Below are positions 50,574 to 60,986 of a DNA stretch of 64,000 bases, piece by piece. The stretch comes from Pleomorphomonas diazotrophica. Lineage in GTDB: Bacteria > Pseudomonadota > Alphaproteobacteria > Rhizobiales > Pleomorphomonadaceae. The translations under genes were made by a program, and so were the position numbers. The notes below the pieces were generated by a model, which searched no databases, was not told the DNA's origin, and saw only the letters and a list, made by a program, of their open reading frames with translations. Location of the stretch: contig NZ_PJNW01000001.1 of assembly GCF_002844595.1 (NCBI RefSeq), positions 1 to 64,000 on the forward strand. Reading direction: 5' to 3'. Positions within the stretch are counted from its first letter, which is position 1, and each line of letters opens with the position of its first letter.

Positions 50574-51833
50574 TTACATCTTGGCCGGCTTGTACCAGCT
50601 GTCGAGGCCGTCCTGCAGCTTCTTGGCAGCGGCTTCCGGCGTCTCGGTGCCGTTGATGACGTTGGCCGAAGCCGCCCAGGTCTCGTTCTCGAGGTTGGGC
50701 GTGCCGCGCGACAGGATCTGGTAGGTCGAGCGGATGGTCGGCTTGCAGGTCTCGCGCCAGGAGACGAACTCCTTGGCCAGCGGGTCGCTCATCTCCACGG
50801 CCGTCGAGTTCAGGCTGAAGAAGCCCGGCAGCGCGTTGGCGTAGATGGTGGCGAACTCGGGCGAGGCCACCCACTCGAGGAACACCTTGGCTTCCTCCTT
50901 GTGGGCGCTGGCCGCGTTGAGGCCCATGGCGATGTCGTTATGGTCGGAGATGTAGCAGGTGTCCCCGTCTTTCGCGACCGGCGGCGGGAAGGCGCCAAGC
51001 TTCAGGCCGGCGGTGTTGAACAGCGAGATCTCCCACGAGCCGGCCGGGTAGATGGCGGCACGGCCGAGCGTGAACAGGTTCTGGCTGTCGGGGTAGGTCT
51101 GCGCCTCGAAGCCATCGCCGAGATAGGGCTTCCACTTGGCGAGCACGCGATAGGGCTCGACCCAGGCGTCGTCGGTCAGCTTCTGGGTGCCGGCGATCAG
51201 CGCCTTGCGGCCCTCCTCACCCTTCCAGTAGGTCGGACCGATGTTCTGGTAGCCCATCGTGGCGGCTTCCCACATGTCCTTGGTGCCCATGGCCATGGGA
51301 ATGTAGGTGCCGTCGGCCTTGATCTTGTCGAGGGCGGCGAAGAACTGATCGACGGTCTTGGGAACCTCGACGCCGGCCTTCTCGAAGGCTTCCGTATTGT
51401 AGATGAAGCCGTGGATGACGGAGGCCATCGGCACGCAGAAGGTCTTGGAGCCGTCGTCGGTGGTCCAGGCGGACTTGGCGACGTCGGAGAAGTTCTTCAT
51501 GCCCTCAAGGCCGGTGAGATCCTCGAGCTTGCCCTTCTCGAAGAGCTGCAGCGACGTGTCGAACGGCCGGCAGGCGACGAGGTCGCCGGCGGAGCCCGCG
51601 TCGAGCTTGGCGTTGAGCGCGGCGTTATATTCGGTCGGCGCGCTGGGCGAGAAGGTGACCTTGATGCCCGGATGCTTGGCCTCGAAAGCCGGAATGATCT
51701 TTTCCTGCCAGATCTGAAGGTCGTCGTTGCGCCAGCTCTCGATGTTGAGCGTGACGTCGGCCGCGGCGGCCGTGCCGACGCCGGCCAGAATGCTCGATGC
51801 CAGCAGGACACCCTGCAACGTAGTGCGATACAT
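50574..51833 (-). CDS. Sugar ABC transporter substrate-binding protein
   Basis: 419 residues: signal peptide LLASSILAGVGTAAA, then a family 1-type binding protein starting DVTLNIESWRNDDLQIWQEKIIPAFEAKHPGI. It captures a sugar in the periplasm. With MurQ, NagA and the kinase nearby, GlcNAc, a chitin oligomer or a muropeptide sugar is likely. It lies 50 bases after murQ. Confidence 0.95.
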   Translation of the reverse strand: MYRTTLQGVLLASSILAGVGTAAAADVTLNIESWRNDDLQIWQEKIIPAFEAKHPGIKVTFSPSAPTEYNAALNAKLDAGSAGDLVACRPFDTSLQLFEKGKLEDLTGLEGMKNFSDVAKSAWTTDDGSKTFCVPMASVIHGFIYNTEAFEKAGVEVPKTVDQFFAALDKIKADGTYIPMAMGTKDMWEAATMGYQNIGPTYWKGEEGRKALIAGTQKLTDDAWVEPYRVLAKWKPYLGDGFEAQTYPDSQNLFTLGRAAIYPAGSWEISLFNTAGLKLGAFPPPVAKDGDTCYISDHNDIAMGLNAASAHKEEAKVFLEWVASPEFATIYANALPGFFSLNSTAVEMSDPLAKEFVSWRETCKPTIRSTYQILSRGTPNLENETWAASANVINGTETPEAAAKKLQDGLDSWYKPAKM

Positions 51834-51883
51834 CGTCCGTCTCCCTTTGCTCGCGTCTTGATGACGCGCGTTGAGAACCCCGA

Positions 51884-52786
51884 TTATGATTTTGCGACGA
51901 GCGACATCGCCCGACGCAGGTTTTGGCCGGCCTCGACGAGAGCGGCATTTGCCGTCTCGATATCTCCCGCGCCGGCGGCGAGCAGAATGGCGTGTTTGAC
52001 CGAACCGCGGCTCTCCCGGAGGAGCCCTGTCGCCGCGTCGGCCTGAATTCCGGTGATGTCCGTCACGATGCGGGCGGCGCGCGCCCGGAGCTTGTCGTTG
52101 TCGGCCCTGACATTGACCATATGGCCGTCGAGCACGTGGCCGAGATGGACGGCCATCAGCGTCGACAGCATGTTGAGGGCGATCTTCTGGGCCGTACCCG
52201 CTCCCATGCGGGTCGAGCCGGAGATGACCTCCGGCGGCGTTTTCAGCAGCACCGCCACGTCGGCGGCGGTGAGAAGCGGCGCGCCGTCGTTGTTGGCGAT
52301 GCCGATCACCGTGGCGCCGCGTTCCTTGGCGGCCCGGGCGGCGGCGAGCGTGTAGGGCGTCGAACCGGAGGCCGATACGGCGATGACGCAGTCGCCCTGT
52401 CCGATGCCGGATGCCGCGAGATCGGCGGCACCGGCCTCGACGTCGTCTTCGCCCGCGCCAAGCATGTCGACCAGACTGTCACGGCCGCCGGCCAGAATGA
52501 CGATGGCCTCGTCAAGGCCGATACCATAGGTACCCGGCAGTTCCAGGCAATCGGCGAGTGCCATCAGGCCGGAGCTGCCAGCGCCGACATAGACGAGGCG
52601 ATGGCCCGACGACAAGGCGGCGGCGGCACGGCTCGACGCTTCGGCGATGGCGGGAATGGCCGCTTCAACGCTGCGCGCAGCATTCACCTGGGCGGCGGCA
52701 AGCGCGCCGAGAATCCGCGCTGGCGGCAGGGTGTCGAACCCCTTCGCATGGACATCGCGATCCTCGGTACCGAGCTGTGCCGTCAT
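51884..52786 (-). CDS. murQ: N-acetylmuramic acid 6-phosphate etherase
   Basis: 300 residues from the ATG with GGGGAG upstream. The SIS-domain motif VYVGAGSSGLMALADCLELPGTYG and SGSTPYTLAAARAAKERGA are those of MurQ, with the GSTRMGAGTAQKIALNMLST stretch later. The enzyme cleaves the lactyl ether of MurNAc-6-P to give GlcNAc-6-P and lactate, which NagA then deacetylates. It is the first gene of the minus-strand operon, divergent from the kinase gene. Confidence 0.96.
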   Translation of the reverse strand: MTAQLGTEDRDVHAKGFDTLPPARILGALAAAQVNAARSVEAAIPAIAEASSRAAAALSSGHRLVYVGAGSSGLMALADCLELPGTYGIGLDEAIVILAGGRDSLVDMLGAGEDDVEAGAADLAASGIGQGDCVIAVSASGSTPYTLAAARAAKERGATVIGIANNDGAPLLTAADVAVLLKTPPEVISGSTRMGAGTAQKIALNMLSTLMAVHLGHVLDGHMVNVRADNDKLRARAARIVTDITGIQADAATGLLRESRGSVKHAILLAAGAGDIETANAALVEAGQNLRRAMSLVAKS

Positions 52787-52827
52787 TATGCCACTCCCCA
52801 CTCGGGCAATAATGCCAAAAAGCTACC

Positions 52828-52848
52828 ACTTGTCTAGAGGGACAATCA
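52828..52848. promoter_or_regulatory. Candidate GntR/NagR-type operator in the divergent promoter region
   Basis: CTTGTCTAGAGGGACAA is an imperfect palindrome around TCTAGA, like the TGGTCTAGACCA-type sites of NagR/DasR regulators. A second, weaker match, TTTCTAGATCAA, is at 52931-52942. Both lie between murQ and the kinase gene, so the UTRA-type GntR protein at 53,899 is the probable ligand-controlled repressor. Confidence 0.55.
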
Positions 52849-53020
52849 TACTTCGTTCATTTTTGCCGCAGCTGGAGTTGGGTGGGTGTGAGCAGGCTGC
52901 ATAAAACGCAACTAAAACAATTGGTTGTCGTTTCTAGATCAAAAATCCTAAGGGCAGAGCCAATATGCCGATTGGCAAATGGTATTTTTTTGGTACTTTC
53001 GAGGGAGGAGGGCGTTCATC

Positions 53021-53902
53021 GTGGATTACCTGATCGGCGTCGACGGGGGCGGGACCGGTTGCCGGGCGGCTGTGGCCGGCCGGGACGGGCGAACCATTGC
53101 CACCGGCGCGGGCGGAGCGGCGAACGTGTTGAGCGATCGCGCCGGCGCGCTTGCCAACATCCTCGTTGCCATTGATGCGGCCCTTGCCGCCGCCGGGCTC
53201 GACAAGGCCGTTCTCCAGCGCTCGTCGGTGCTGCTCGGCCTTGCCGGCAGCAACGTTGGCGATACCGCCGCCTTCATCGCCGCCTCACTGCCGGCCGCAA
53301 GAGTCGAGGTTGTCTCCGACGGTCTCATCGCGCTTGAGGGCGCCATTGGCAACGGCGACGGCGCGGTGGCCATTCTCGGCACCGGGTCGATCTTCTTTGC
53401 CCGGCAGGCCGGCATGGTTCGCTCCTATGGCGGCTGGGGCTTCGTCATCGGCGACTTCGGTTCCGGCGCCAGCCTCGGCCGGTCGGCGCTCGCCGCGACG
53501 CTACTCGCCCATGATCGCATCATCGCCGCCTCGCCGCTCACCGATCGACTGATCGCCGATTTCGGCGGCGCCCCCGGCCCGATGGTCGAGTTCGCGCGGA
53601 CGGCGGCGCCCGGTGATTTCGGGCGCTTTGCGCCCGCCGTCTTCGCGGCCGCGGAAAGCGGCGATCCCGTCGGCCTGGACATCGTCGGAAGGGCGGCCGC
53701 CTCGGTCGATCTGGCCCTTGATCGCATCGTTGCCGATGGCGCCGACCGCGTCGCGCTGCTCGGCGGCCTCGCGCCGCTCTACCCCGCCTATCTTGCCGAT
53801 CGGCATCGGCCGCGTCTTGTGGCGCCGTTGAGCAATGCCCTGGCCGGCGCGGTGGCGCTTGCCGTGCGGCATTTCCTCGATAGCGAGAGAGGGGCGGCAT
53901 GA
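53021..53902 (+). CDS. BadF/BadG-type sugar kinase (NagK-like)
   Basis: 293 residues from a GTG with GAGGGAGGAGGG eight bases upstream. ASKHA phosphate motif IGVDGGGTGCRAAVAG (about 5-20), AILGTGSIFFARQ and the GGWGFVIGDFGSGASLGR stretch match the N-acetylglucosamine kinase group. It phosphorylates an amino sugar such as GlcNAc or MurNAc with ATP in the cytoplasm. It overlaps the GntR gene by four bases. Confidence 0.9.
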   Translation: MDYLIGVDGGGTGCRAAVAGRDGRTIATGAGGAANVLSDRAGALANILVAIDAALAAAGLDKAVLQRSSVLLGLAGSNVGDTAAFIAASLPAARVEVVSDGLIALEGAIGNGDGAVAILGTGSIFFARQAGMVRSYGGWGFVIGDFGSGASLGRSALAATLLAHDRIIAASPLTDRLIADFGGAPGPMVEFARTAAPGDFGRFAPAVFAAAESGDPVGLDIVGRAAASVDLALDRIVADGADRVALLGGLAPLYPAYLADRHRPRLVAPLSNALAGAVALAVRHFLDSERGAA

Positions 53903-54663
53903 GCGGCGATATCTCCAGCATCCTGGCCCCGGAGCAGTTGCAGGCCGCCGGCACCGGGCCGCTCTATCTCAAGCTCAGGCAGGCCATCGAGGCGGCGATC
54001 AATGGCGGCCGGCTGAAACACGGCGACGCCTTGCCGCCCGAGCGGGAGATCGCTGATTCTGCCGGCATCAGCCGCGTCACGGTTCGCAAGGCGGTGGACG
54101 ATCTCGTCGAGGCCGGCCTGCTGGTGCGTCGCCACGGCTCCGGCACCTTCGTCGTGAAGCCGGTGCAGCGCGTCGAGCAGTCGCTGTCGCTGTTGACCTC
54201 CTTTACCGAGGACATGGCGCGGCGCGGTCTCAAGGCCAGCTCCCGCTGGCTCGACCGGGGGCTTCATCTGCCGTCTCCGGAGGAGGCGATGATGCTGGGG
54301 CTGGCGGGCGGTGGTCTGGTTGCCCGGCTCGAACGTCTGCGCATCGCCAACGACCTGCCCCTCGCCCTCGAACGGGCCTCGCTGTCGGCCGAGGTGATGC
54401 CCGACCCCAACGCCGTCGCCGGTTCGCTCTACGAGGCGCTGGCCTTGAGCGGCCATCGGCCGGTACGAGCCGTGCAGCGCATCTCCGCCTGCAACATACG
54501 CGGTCAGGATGCGGCGCTGCTCGGCGTCCAGGCCGGCGACGCCGGTCTGTCCATCGAGCGCATTTCCTATCTCGCATCCGGCCGGGTGGTGGAATTCACC
54601 CGGTCGCTCTATCGGGCCGACGCCTATGACTTCGTCGCCGAACTGACCCTTCCCCAGTCCTGA
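53899..54663 (+). CDS. GntR-family regulator with UTRA domain (HutC/NagR type)
   Basis: 254 residues. The winged helix LPPEREIADSAGISRVTVRKAVDDLVEAGLLVRRHGSGTFV is at about 50-90, and the effector UTRA domain follows. NagR-type members bind GlcN-6-P or GlcNAc-6-P and repress amino-sugar genes. ATGA overlap with the kinase gene; nagA starts 26 bases later. Confidence 0.94.
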   Translation: MSGDISSILAPEQLQAAGTGPLYLKLRQAIEAAINGGRLKHGDALPPEREIADSAGISRVTVRKAVDDLVEAGLLVRRHGSGTFVVKPVQRVEQSLSLLTSFTEDMARRGLKASSRWLDRGLHLPSPEEAMMLGLAGGGLVARLERLRIANDLPLALERASLSAEVMPDPNAVAGSLYEALALSGHRPVRAVQRISACNIRGQDAALLGVQAGDAGLSIERISYLASGRVVEFTRSLYRADAYDFVAELTLPQS

Positions 54664-54689
54664 CCCGTCATCCCCAAGGAGACGTTTCG

Positions 54690-55835
54690 ATGTCCGCCCT
54701 TCTCATCCGCGGTGCCCGCCTGTTCGATGGCGATGTCTGGCACGATGAAGCCGAGATTGCCGTGCGGGACGGCCGCTTCGTTGCCGCCGCCGACCTGCCG
54801 GCCGGCGCCGAGGTGGTTGACGCCGGCGACCTTCTTCTCGTGCCCGGTTTCATCGATCTTCAGGTCAACGGCGGCGGCGGCATCAACTTCAACGACGGTC
54901 CGAGCGTTTCCGCCATCGAGCGCATCTGTGTCGCCCATGCCCGCTTCGGCACGACGGCCCTCTTGCCCACCTTGATCACCGATCGCCGCGAGGCCCGCAC
55001 CGAGGCGATCGCCGCCGGCAAGGCGGCTCGCGCGTCCGGCGTGCCGGGCTTCCTCGGGCTGCACCTCGAGGGGCCTCACCTCTCCGCCGCCAAGCGGGGT
55101 GTCCATGCCGTCGCCTACGTGCGGCCGATGGAGGAGGCCGACATCCGGGAACTGGTCGAAGCAGTCGCCGAAGCCGGCCCGACCTTGTTGACCGTTGCCC
55201 CCGAATCGACGCCGATCGAGGCGGTTCGGCGTCTTGCCTCGGCCGGTGGCATTGTCAGCCTCGGCCATACGGACTGCGACTACGATACGGCGCAAGCCTA
55301 TATCGCTGCCGGTGCCTCCACCGCGACGCATCTCTTCAACGCCATGAGCCCGCTCGGCCACCGGACGCCCGGCATGGTCGGCGCGGTGCTGGACAGCGGC
55401 ATCTCCGCCGGCCTCATCGCCGACGGAATCCACGTGCATCCGGCGGCGGCGCGGGTGGCGCTCAGGGCCAAGCGCGGACCCGGCCGGATTTTCCTGGTCA
55501 CCGACGCCATGCTGACCATCGGCACCGATCTGCCGGATTTCGAGCTCAACGGCCGCACCATTTTCCGGCGCGACGGCCGGCTCGCCCTTGCCGACGGCAC
55601 GCTGGCCGGCGCCGATATCGATATGCTCTCTTCGGTGCGCTATGCCGCTGAGCATTTCGAGATCGAGCTGGGGGAGGCGATCCGCATGGCCACGGTCTAT
55701 CCGGCGGAAACGATGCGCATCGCCAATCGCAAGGGCAGGATCGCCCCTGGATTTGACGCCGACTTCCTGCTGCTGACGCCGGAGCTCGACCTCAAGTCGA
55801 CCTGGATCGGCGGCGCCAAGGTGTACCAGGCCTGA
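54690..55835 (+). CDS. nagA: N-acetylglucosamine-6-phosphate deacetylase
   Basis: 381 residues. Metal and substrate motifs: FIDLQVNGGGG near 55, GLHLEGPHLS with the metal glutamate, SLGHTDCDYDTAQ, THLFNAMSPLGHR and the catalytic aspartate in FLVTDAM. It removes acetate from GlcNAc-6-P, the common product of MurQ and of the kinase. No nagB lies in the window, so deamination must be elsewhere. Confidence 0.96.
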   Translation: MSALLIRGARLFDGDVWHDEAEIAVRDGRFVAAADLPAGAEVVDAGDLLLVPGFIDLQVNGGGGINFNDGPSVSAIERICVAHARFGTTALLPTLITDRREARTEAIAAGKAARASGVPGFLGLHLEGPHLSAAKRGVHAVAYVRPMEEADIRELVEAVAEAGPTLLTVAPESTPIEAVRRLASAGGIVSLGHTDCDYDTAQAYIAAGASTATHLFNAMSPLGHRTPGMVGAVLDSGISAGLIADGIHVHPAAARVALRAKRGPGRIFLVTDAMLTIGTDLPDFELNGRTIFRRDGRLALADGTLAGADIDMLSSVRYAAEHFEIELGEAIRMATVYPAETMRIANRKGRIAPGFDADFLLLTPELDLKSTWIGGAKVYQA

Positions 55836-55847
55836 GCCGTCGTTCCG

Positions 55848-56801
55848 TCACAGCTTCCTGAGCATCACCTGCTCGATGGCGTGGCTGGCGCTCTTGCGCA
55901 GCACCAGATCGGCCCTGAGGCGGGTCGGCTGGATGTTCTCGCGGAGATTGGCGAGGTTGATGCGCGTCCAGAGGCCGACGGCGGTCTCCAGCGCCTCCTG
56001 TTCCGAGATTTCCGCATAGCGGCGGAAATAGGACTGGGGATCGCGGAAGGCGGTTTCCCGGAGGCGCATGAAGCGCTCGACATACCAGCGCTGCAGGTCG
56101 GCCTCGTCGGCGTCGATGAAGATCGAGAAGTCGAAGAAGTCGGACACGAAGGGGATGCCGCGCCCGTCGCGCGGCAGCTTGCCGGTTTGCAGGACGTTGA
56201 GCCCCTCGAGGATCAGGATGTCCGGCTGGTCGACGACGATGCGCTCGTCAGGCACGATGTCATAGACGAGGTGCGAATAGACCGGCGCCCAGACATTGGG
56301 CTTGCCGGCCTTGATGTCGGTCAGGAAGGAGAGCAGGGCGGCCCGGTCGTAGCTCTCGGGGAACCCCTTCTTCTCCATCAGCCCTTCCTCGCGCAGCACT
56401 GCGTTCGGAAACAGGAAGCCATCGGTGGTGACGAGATCGACCTTGGGCGACGACGGCCAGCGCGACAGCATGGCCCTCAGAATGCGCGCCGTCGTCGATT
56501 TGCCGACCGCCACCGAGCCGGCGATGCCGATGATGAACGGCCGCTTGGCGTCGGTCCGGCCAAAGAAGCGCCGCGTCGAGTTATGCAGCGACTGCGCCGA
56601 CTCGACGTAGAAGGACAGCAGCCGGGCAAGCGGCAGGAAAATGTCCGACACCTCGTCGAGCTGCACCGGGTCGTTGAGGGCGCGCAGGCGGATGACGTCG
56701 TCGAGCGACAGCGTCAAGGGCATGCCGGCCCTGAGCTCGGCCCAGTCGGCACGGGTGTAGACTTCGTAAGGCGACAGCGCTTTCCGCACGAACTGTTCCA
56801 T
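55848..56801 (-). CDS. coaA: Pantothenate kinase, type I
   Basis: 317 residues, with the P-loop [18 protein letters not shown] (about 92-109) and LNVLQTGKL and [20 protein letters not shown] later, as in CoaA. The enzyme phosphorylates pantothenate, the first step to coenzyme A. It lies downstream of hisE, the usual Rhizobiales order. Confidence 0.96.
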   Translation of the reverse strand: MEQFVRKALSPYEVYTRADWAELRAGMPLTLSLDDVIRLRALNDPVQLDEVSDIFLPLARLLSFYVESAQSLHNSTRRFFGRTDAKRPFIIGIAGSVAVGKSTTARILRAMLSRWPSSPKVDLVTTDGFLFPNAVLREEGLMEKKGFPESYDRAALLSFLTDIKAGKPNVWAPVYSHLVYDIVPDERIVVDQPDILILEGLNVLQTGKLPRDGRGIPFVSDFFDFSIFIDADEADLQRWYVERFMRLRETAFRDPQSYFRRYAEISEQEALETAVGLWTRINLANLRENIQPTRLRADLVLRKSASHAIEQVMLRKL

Positions 56802-56899
56802 TCGTCACCGTCTCAGGATCGCCGCGTGGCGAACCGCTGGTTCCAGAAGCATGGCGGGACTTGGCCGCCGGCCGCGGCCGGCGCACCATGGTCTTGTGG

Positions 56900-57229
56900 T
56901 CAGTCGGCTGGGCGGCTGGCCTTTTCCTGCAGACCCGACTGCGCCGTCCGGCGCTTGAGTTCGGCCAGCACCTCATCGAGCGGCACGCCCTTGAGCGCCA
57001 GCACCACGACGAGGTGATAGAGGAGGTCGGCGCTCTCGTAGATCAGCGCATCGGCGTCGCCGGTCAACGCGGCGATGACCGTCTCCACCGCCTCCTCGCC
57101 AAGCTTCTGCGCCGCCTTGGCGACGCCCTTCTCGGCAAGCTTGCGGGTATAGGAGGTGGCATCGCCATTCACGAGGCGATCGGCGACGATCGCTTCGAGA
57201 TCTGAAAGCGAGAAGGTGGTGTCAGCCAT
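56900..57229 (-). CDS. hisE: Phosphoribosyl-ATP pyrophosphatase
   Basis: 109 residues. [25 protein letters not shown] and [17 protein letters not shown] carry the acidic metal ligands of HisE. It hydrolyses phosphoribosyl-ATP in step 2 of histidine synthesis. The ATG at 57229 has AGGG nine bases upstream; an ATG at 57238 overlaps the hisF stop but has no spacing for a binding site. Confidence 0.94.
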   Translation of the reverse strand: MADTTFSLSDLEAIVADRLVNGDATSYTRKLAEKGVAKAAQKLGEEAVETVIAALTGDADALIYESADLLYHLVVVLALKGVPLDEVLAELKRRTAQSGLQEKASRPAD

Positions 57230-57234
57230 GCCAA

Positions 57235-58011
57235 TCATCCCTGGAGGCGGACGGGGACGCCGGCCGCAGCGAGATGCGCCTTGGCCTCGCCGATGGTGAA
57301 CGTACCGAAATGAAAGATCGACGCCGCGAGCACGGCGCCGGCGTGGCCGTCGCGGATACCCTCGACGAGATGGTCGAGCGTGCCGACGCCGCCCGAGGCG
57401 ATCACCGGCACCGATACCGCGTCGGCAATGGTACGGGTCAGTTCGAGATCGAAGCCGATCTTGGTGCCGTCGCGGTCCATCGAGGTCAGCAGGAGTTCGC
57501 CGGCGCCGAGTGACACCACTTCCTGGGCGTATTCGACGGCGTCGATGCCGGTTGCCTGCCGACCGCCGTGGGTGAACACCTCCCAGCGCGGCTTGCCGTC
57601 ATCGGAGGAGACGCGCTTGGCGTCGATGGCGACGACGATGCACTGGTCGCCGAACTTTTCCGAGGCGCGGCGCACCAGATCGCGGTCGCGGACGGCCGCC
57701 GACATGATCGACGCCTTGTCGGCTCCGGCCAGCAGCAGCTCGCGGATGTCCTCCACCGAGCGGACGCCGCCGCCCACCGTGACGGGCATGAAGCAGCGTT
57801 CGGCGGTGCGACGCACCACGTCGAGAATGGTGCCCCGATTCTCGTGGCTGGCGGTGATGTCCAGGAAGCAGAGTTCGTCGGCGCCGGCCGCGTCATAGGC
57901 AGCGGCGGCCTCGACCGGATCGCCGGCGTCGACGAGGTCGACGAAGTTGACCCCCTTGACCACCCGACCGTCCTTGACGTCGAGACAGGGGATGACGCGC
58001 GCTTTCAGCAT
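57235..58011 (-). CDS. hisF: Imidazole glycerol phosphate synthase subunit HisF
   Basis: 258 residues, the usual length: [20 protein letters not shown] at the start with the catalytic aspartate near residue 11, FCLDITAS-like and VGGGVRS loops, and the carboxyl [13 protein letters not shown] barrel segment. With HisH it makes imidazole glycerol phosphate and AICAR. It opens the hisF-hisE unit; hisA and hisH are not next to it here. Confidence 0.97.
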   Translation of the reverse strand: MLKARVIPCLDVKDGRVVKGVNFVDLVDAGDPVEAAAAYDAAGADELCFLDITASHENRGTILDVVRRTAERCFMPVTVGGGVRSVEDIRELLLAGADKASIMSAAVRDRDLVRRASEKFGDQCIVVAIDAKRVSSDDGKPRWEVFTHGGRQATGIDAVEYAQEVVSLGAGELLLTSMDRDGTKIGFDLELTRTIADAVSVPVIASGGVGTLDHLVEGIRDGHAGAVLAASIFHFGTFTIGEAKAHLAAAGVPVRLQG

Positions 58012-58420
58012 TGGGGGTCACCGCGATTGAATTGCGCCCATTTCTTATACGGCTCCATGACCGGATGCCAGTCCCATGGCGCCGAACAGGCCTGCGATGG
58101 GCGGGAAGCAAATCACGCTAGGTGCGCGCCCGCGGCTGCTGTGAACTGAAGTATTTCATCCAGATGAACTCGTTTATGAGTCTGATATATACGTCTAAAT
58201 GCGTACACTGGAAAGTAGATACTCCGAAAACAAGTATTCCAGGTGGCATAAACGCTCCGTAAATAAATGGTGACCTAAATGAGAATGACAGGCAGGTTGC
58301 CTCGGCCGCGCGTGATATTTTCCGGCTGGCATTCAACATATGCGATTTGCATATTACAGGGCCAGTTTCTGGATGGTTCCTCGGCGCTGCTGTCGGTGGA
58401 CAAGGTAGGAGCTGAGATCC
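58012..58420 (+). other. 409-base gap, AT-rich in the middle
   Basis: Between divergent hisF and a chemoreceptor gene. The part at about 58,130-58,350 is clearly more AT-rich than the rest of the window. A 73-codon open frame on the minus strand has no binding site and no recognisable family, so I do not call it. No repeat or clear terminator was seen. The stretch may hold promoters for both genes or mark an insertion site. Confidence 0.5.
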
Positions 58421-59896
58421 ATGTGGCCCTTTTCAAGTCACGAAGCCGCGGTGCTTGCGGCTCTTGACCGTTCCCTGGCTGTCATCGAGTTCGATCCAAC
58501 CGGGCAGATCCTCAGCGCCAATGCCAACTTCCTGAAGGTCATGGGCTATGACCTTGCCGATATCGTCGGCAAGCATCACTCGATCTTCGTGGATCCCACG
58601 GAAGTGAAGAGCCCGGCCTACACCGCCTTCTGGGGCAACTTGCGCGCCGGCCAGTTCACGTCGGCCGAAGTTCGGCGCATTGCCAAGGGAGGGCGGCCGG
58701 TCTGGATCCAGGGCACCTACAATCCGCTGATGGATCGCGCCGGCAAGGTCTACCGCGTCGTCAAGTTTGCCACCGACGTCACCGAGCGCAAGCTCCAGGA
58801 TGCCCGGATCCAGGGCGAGATCGACGCCATCAACCGTGCGCAGGCCGTCATTTCTTTCCAGCCGGATGGCACCGTCGTCGAGGCCAACGAGAACTTCCAG
58901 AAGGCGCTCGGCTATCGGCTGGACGAGATCGTCGGCAAGCATCACTCGATGTTCGTCACGCCTGAGGAGCGCGCCAGTCCGGCCTATAGACAGTTTTGGG
59001 ATGACCTTCGGGCCGGAAAGTTCAGGTCCGACGAGTTCCACCGCGTCGGCAAGGGCGGGCGCGACGTCTTCCTCCAGGCGACCTACAACCCGATCTTCGA
59101 CGTTGATGGCCAGCTGGTTCGGGTTACCAAGTTCGCGACGGACATCAGCGCCGTCATGGAGCGCCGGCGCAAGCGCCAGGCTGCCCAGACCGAAATCAAT
59201 CGCGAACTTGACGAGGTCGCCGGCATGATCGCCCGGTCGAATGCCGAGGCGGCCGGCGCCAACTCCACGGCGGGCGTCACCGCCTCCAACGTGCAGGCGG
59301 TAGCGGCTGGGGCGGAGGAGCTCGCGTCCTCGGTCGCTGAAATCAGCCGGCAGGTGAGCATCGCCCTGTCGGTCTCCCAGGAGGCCGTAACGCAGGCCGA
59401 CACCGCCACCAAGGTGGTCTCCGGCCTGGCGACAGCGGCCCAGAAGATCGACCAGGTGGTGGAGCTCATCAACACCATCGCCGGACAGACCAATCTTCTC
59501 GCCCTCAACGCCACCATCGAGGCGGCGCGCGCCGGCGAGATGGGCAAGGGCTTTGCGGTCGTCGCCTCGGAGGTGAAGCAGCTCGCCGCCCAGACCTCGC
59601 GCGCCACCGATGAGATCGCCAGCGAAATCGCGGCGGTGCAGACCATCTCTTCCAAGGCCGTGCAGTCCATCGACGGCATCACCACAATCATCAATCGCAT
59701 CAACGAGATATCGTCGTCGATCGCCACGGCCGTCGAACAGCAGACCTCCGTGACGCAGAACATGTCCGGCAGCATGCATACGGCGGCGAGCGGCGTCGAA
59801 GAGATTGCCAAGGCGCTGGCCGATATCAGCCGCTCGACGCAATCGATCGACGAAGCGGCCAACAAGCTGCAGAAGGCGGCGGCGACACTCGCCTGA
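58421..59896 (+). CDS. Soluble chemoreceptor with two PAS domains
   Basis: 491 residues, no membrane segment. Two tandem PAS domains (about 15-125 and 138-250) share the pattern [20 protein letters not shown] / [20 protein letters not shown]. The methyl-accepting signalling hairpin follows with [34 protein letters not shown]. It probably senses redox or energy state, since PAS domains of this type often bind FAD or heme, but no ligand is seen. Both PAS copies are very alike, suggesting recent duplication. Confidence 0.94.
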   Translation: MWPFSSHEAAVLAALDRSLAVIEFDPTGQILSANANFLKVMGYDLADIVGKHHSIFVDPTEVKSPAYTAFWGNLRAGQFTSAEVRRIAKGGRPVWIQGTYNPLMDRAGKVYRVVKFATDVTERKLQDARIQGEIDAINRAQAVISFQPDGTVVEANENFQKALGYRLDEIVGKHHSMFVTPEERASPAYRQFWDDLRAGKFRSDEFHRVGKGGRDVFLQATYNPIFDVDGQLVRVTKFATDISAVMERRRKRQAAQTEINRELDEVAGMIARSNAEAAGANSTAGVTASNVQAVAAGAEELASSVAEISRQVSIALSVSQEAVTQADTATKVVSGLATAAQKIDQVVELINTIAGQTNLLALNATIEAARAGEMGKGFAVVASEVKQLAAQTSRATDEIASEIAAVQTISSKAVQSIDGITTIINRINEISSSIATAVEQQTSVTQNMSGSMHTAASGVEEIAKALADISRSTQSIDEAANKLQKAAATLA

Positions 59897-59957
59897 CAGG
59901 TCTTGCTACAATCATCCAAACCGCTTCCCGCCATCCGGCGAGGGGCGGCTTGCCTTG

Positions 59958-60830
59958 TCAGCGCCAGCTTCCCTCGGCCCACATGCGGGCAAAGGCTGCG
60001 CGATAGTTCGGGTAGGCGTAGGCAAGCCCGAGGACGGACTTGCTGCGGCCGTTGGCCACCCGTTTGTTCTCGCCATAGAAGCTGCGGGCCATCGGCGACA
60101 GCTCCGCCGTCTCGAAATCCTGCTCAGGCGGCGGGGGCACGCCCATCAGCTCGGCAGCATAGGCGACGACATCCTGCGGCGGTGCCGGCTCGTCGTCCGT
60201 GATGTTGAAAAGGCCGCTGGCGCCCGTCGCGAAGGCCCGCTCCACGGCGGCGGCGATGTCTTCCACATGAATGCGATTGAACACCTGCCCGGGTTTGATC
60301 AGGCGCCGCGCACTGCCGTCGGCGAGGTTGACGAGGGCGTTGCGGCCAGGACCGTAGATGCCGGAGAGGCGCAGCACCGACACCGCCACGCCGGTGCGTT
60401 CGCCAAAGGCCAGCCATTCGTTTTCTGCCTTCACCCGGGCAACGGAGCGGGCACTTTTGGGCCGGCAGTCCGACGTCTCGTCCACCCAGGCGCCGCCGTG
60501 GTCGCCATAGACGCCCACCGTCGAGAGATAGGCGACGGAGACGAGCGAGTTCTCGCCGGCAAGCGCTTCGCCGAGCACGGGAAGCACGCGGTCGCCGCCG
60601 TCCTGTCCCTCGGCAGGTGCGATCGAGACGAGAACATGGGTGACGCCGGCGAGCGCCGGCCGCAAGGCCTCGGCCGCCTCCCGCGATCCGTCGAAATGGC
60701 GCATGTCGGCGAGCTGAGCCAGGGCGGCCGCCTTTGCCGCCGAGCGTGTCGTGCCGATTGCCTCCTTGGGGGCGAGGCGGCGCAACGCCGCCGTGGCGCT
60801 GTAGCCAAGGCCGAGTGCCATGAGCTTCAT
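59958..60830 (-). CDS. NAD(P)-binding epimerase/reductase-like protein (YeeZ-like)
   Basis: 290 residues. The amino GLGYSATAALRRL is a Rossmann dinucleotide motif; YLSTVGVYGDHGGAWVDET and LRLSGIYGPGRNALVNL are like the extended SDR family, though the catalytic YxxxK is not obvious. Function is unknown. It is divergent from hslV, with about 156 bases between them. Confidence 0.85.
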   Translation of the reverse strand: MKLMALGLGYSATAALRRLAPKEAIGTTRSAAKAAALAQLADMRHFDGSREAAEALRPALAGVTHVLVSIAPAEGQDGGDRVLPVLGEALAGENSLVSVAYLSTVGVYGDHGGAWVDETSDCRPKSARSVARVKAENEWLAFGERTGVAVSVLRLSGIYGPGRNALVNLADGSARRLIKPGQVFNRIHVEDIAAAVERAFATGASGLFNITDDEPAPPQDVVAYAAELMGVPPPPEQDFETAELSPMARSFYGENKRVANGRSKSVLGLAYAYPNYRAAFARMWAEGSWR

Positions 60831-60894
60831 CGGACGATCTCCTTGGGGGTCGGGACGGTGTCAGAACCGTGATGCGTGCTTTGCCAGAGGCAAG

Positions 60895-60922
60895 TTGCAT
60901 AGAGGCATTTCTGTCCTACATA
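60895..60922 (+). promoter_or_regulatory. Possible heat-shock-type promoter for hslVU
   Basis: TTGCAT (60895-60900) and CCTACATA (60915-60922) lie 14 bases apart, about 65 bases before the hslV ATG. The spacing and the C-rich -10 loosely resemble RpoH promoters. The match is weak and could be chance. Confidence 0.3.
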
Positions 60923-60986
60923 AAGACGTCATTCAGGGACGGCCTCCGCGCCACGGGCGGACGGCCGTTGCCGCAAGGAGCATCTC

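Noticed and set aside
58118-58339. A 73-codon gene in the AT-rich gap
   Set aside because: No binding site, no family resemblance and an unusual composition for a gene of this genome.
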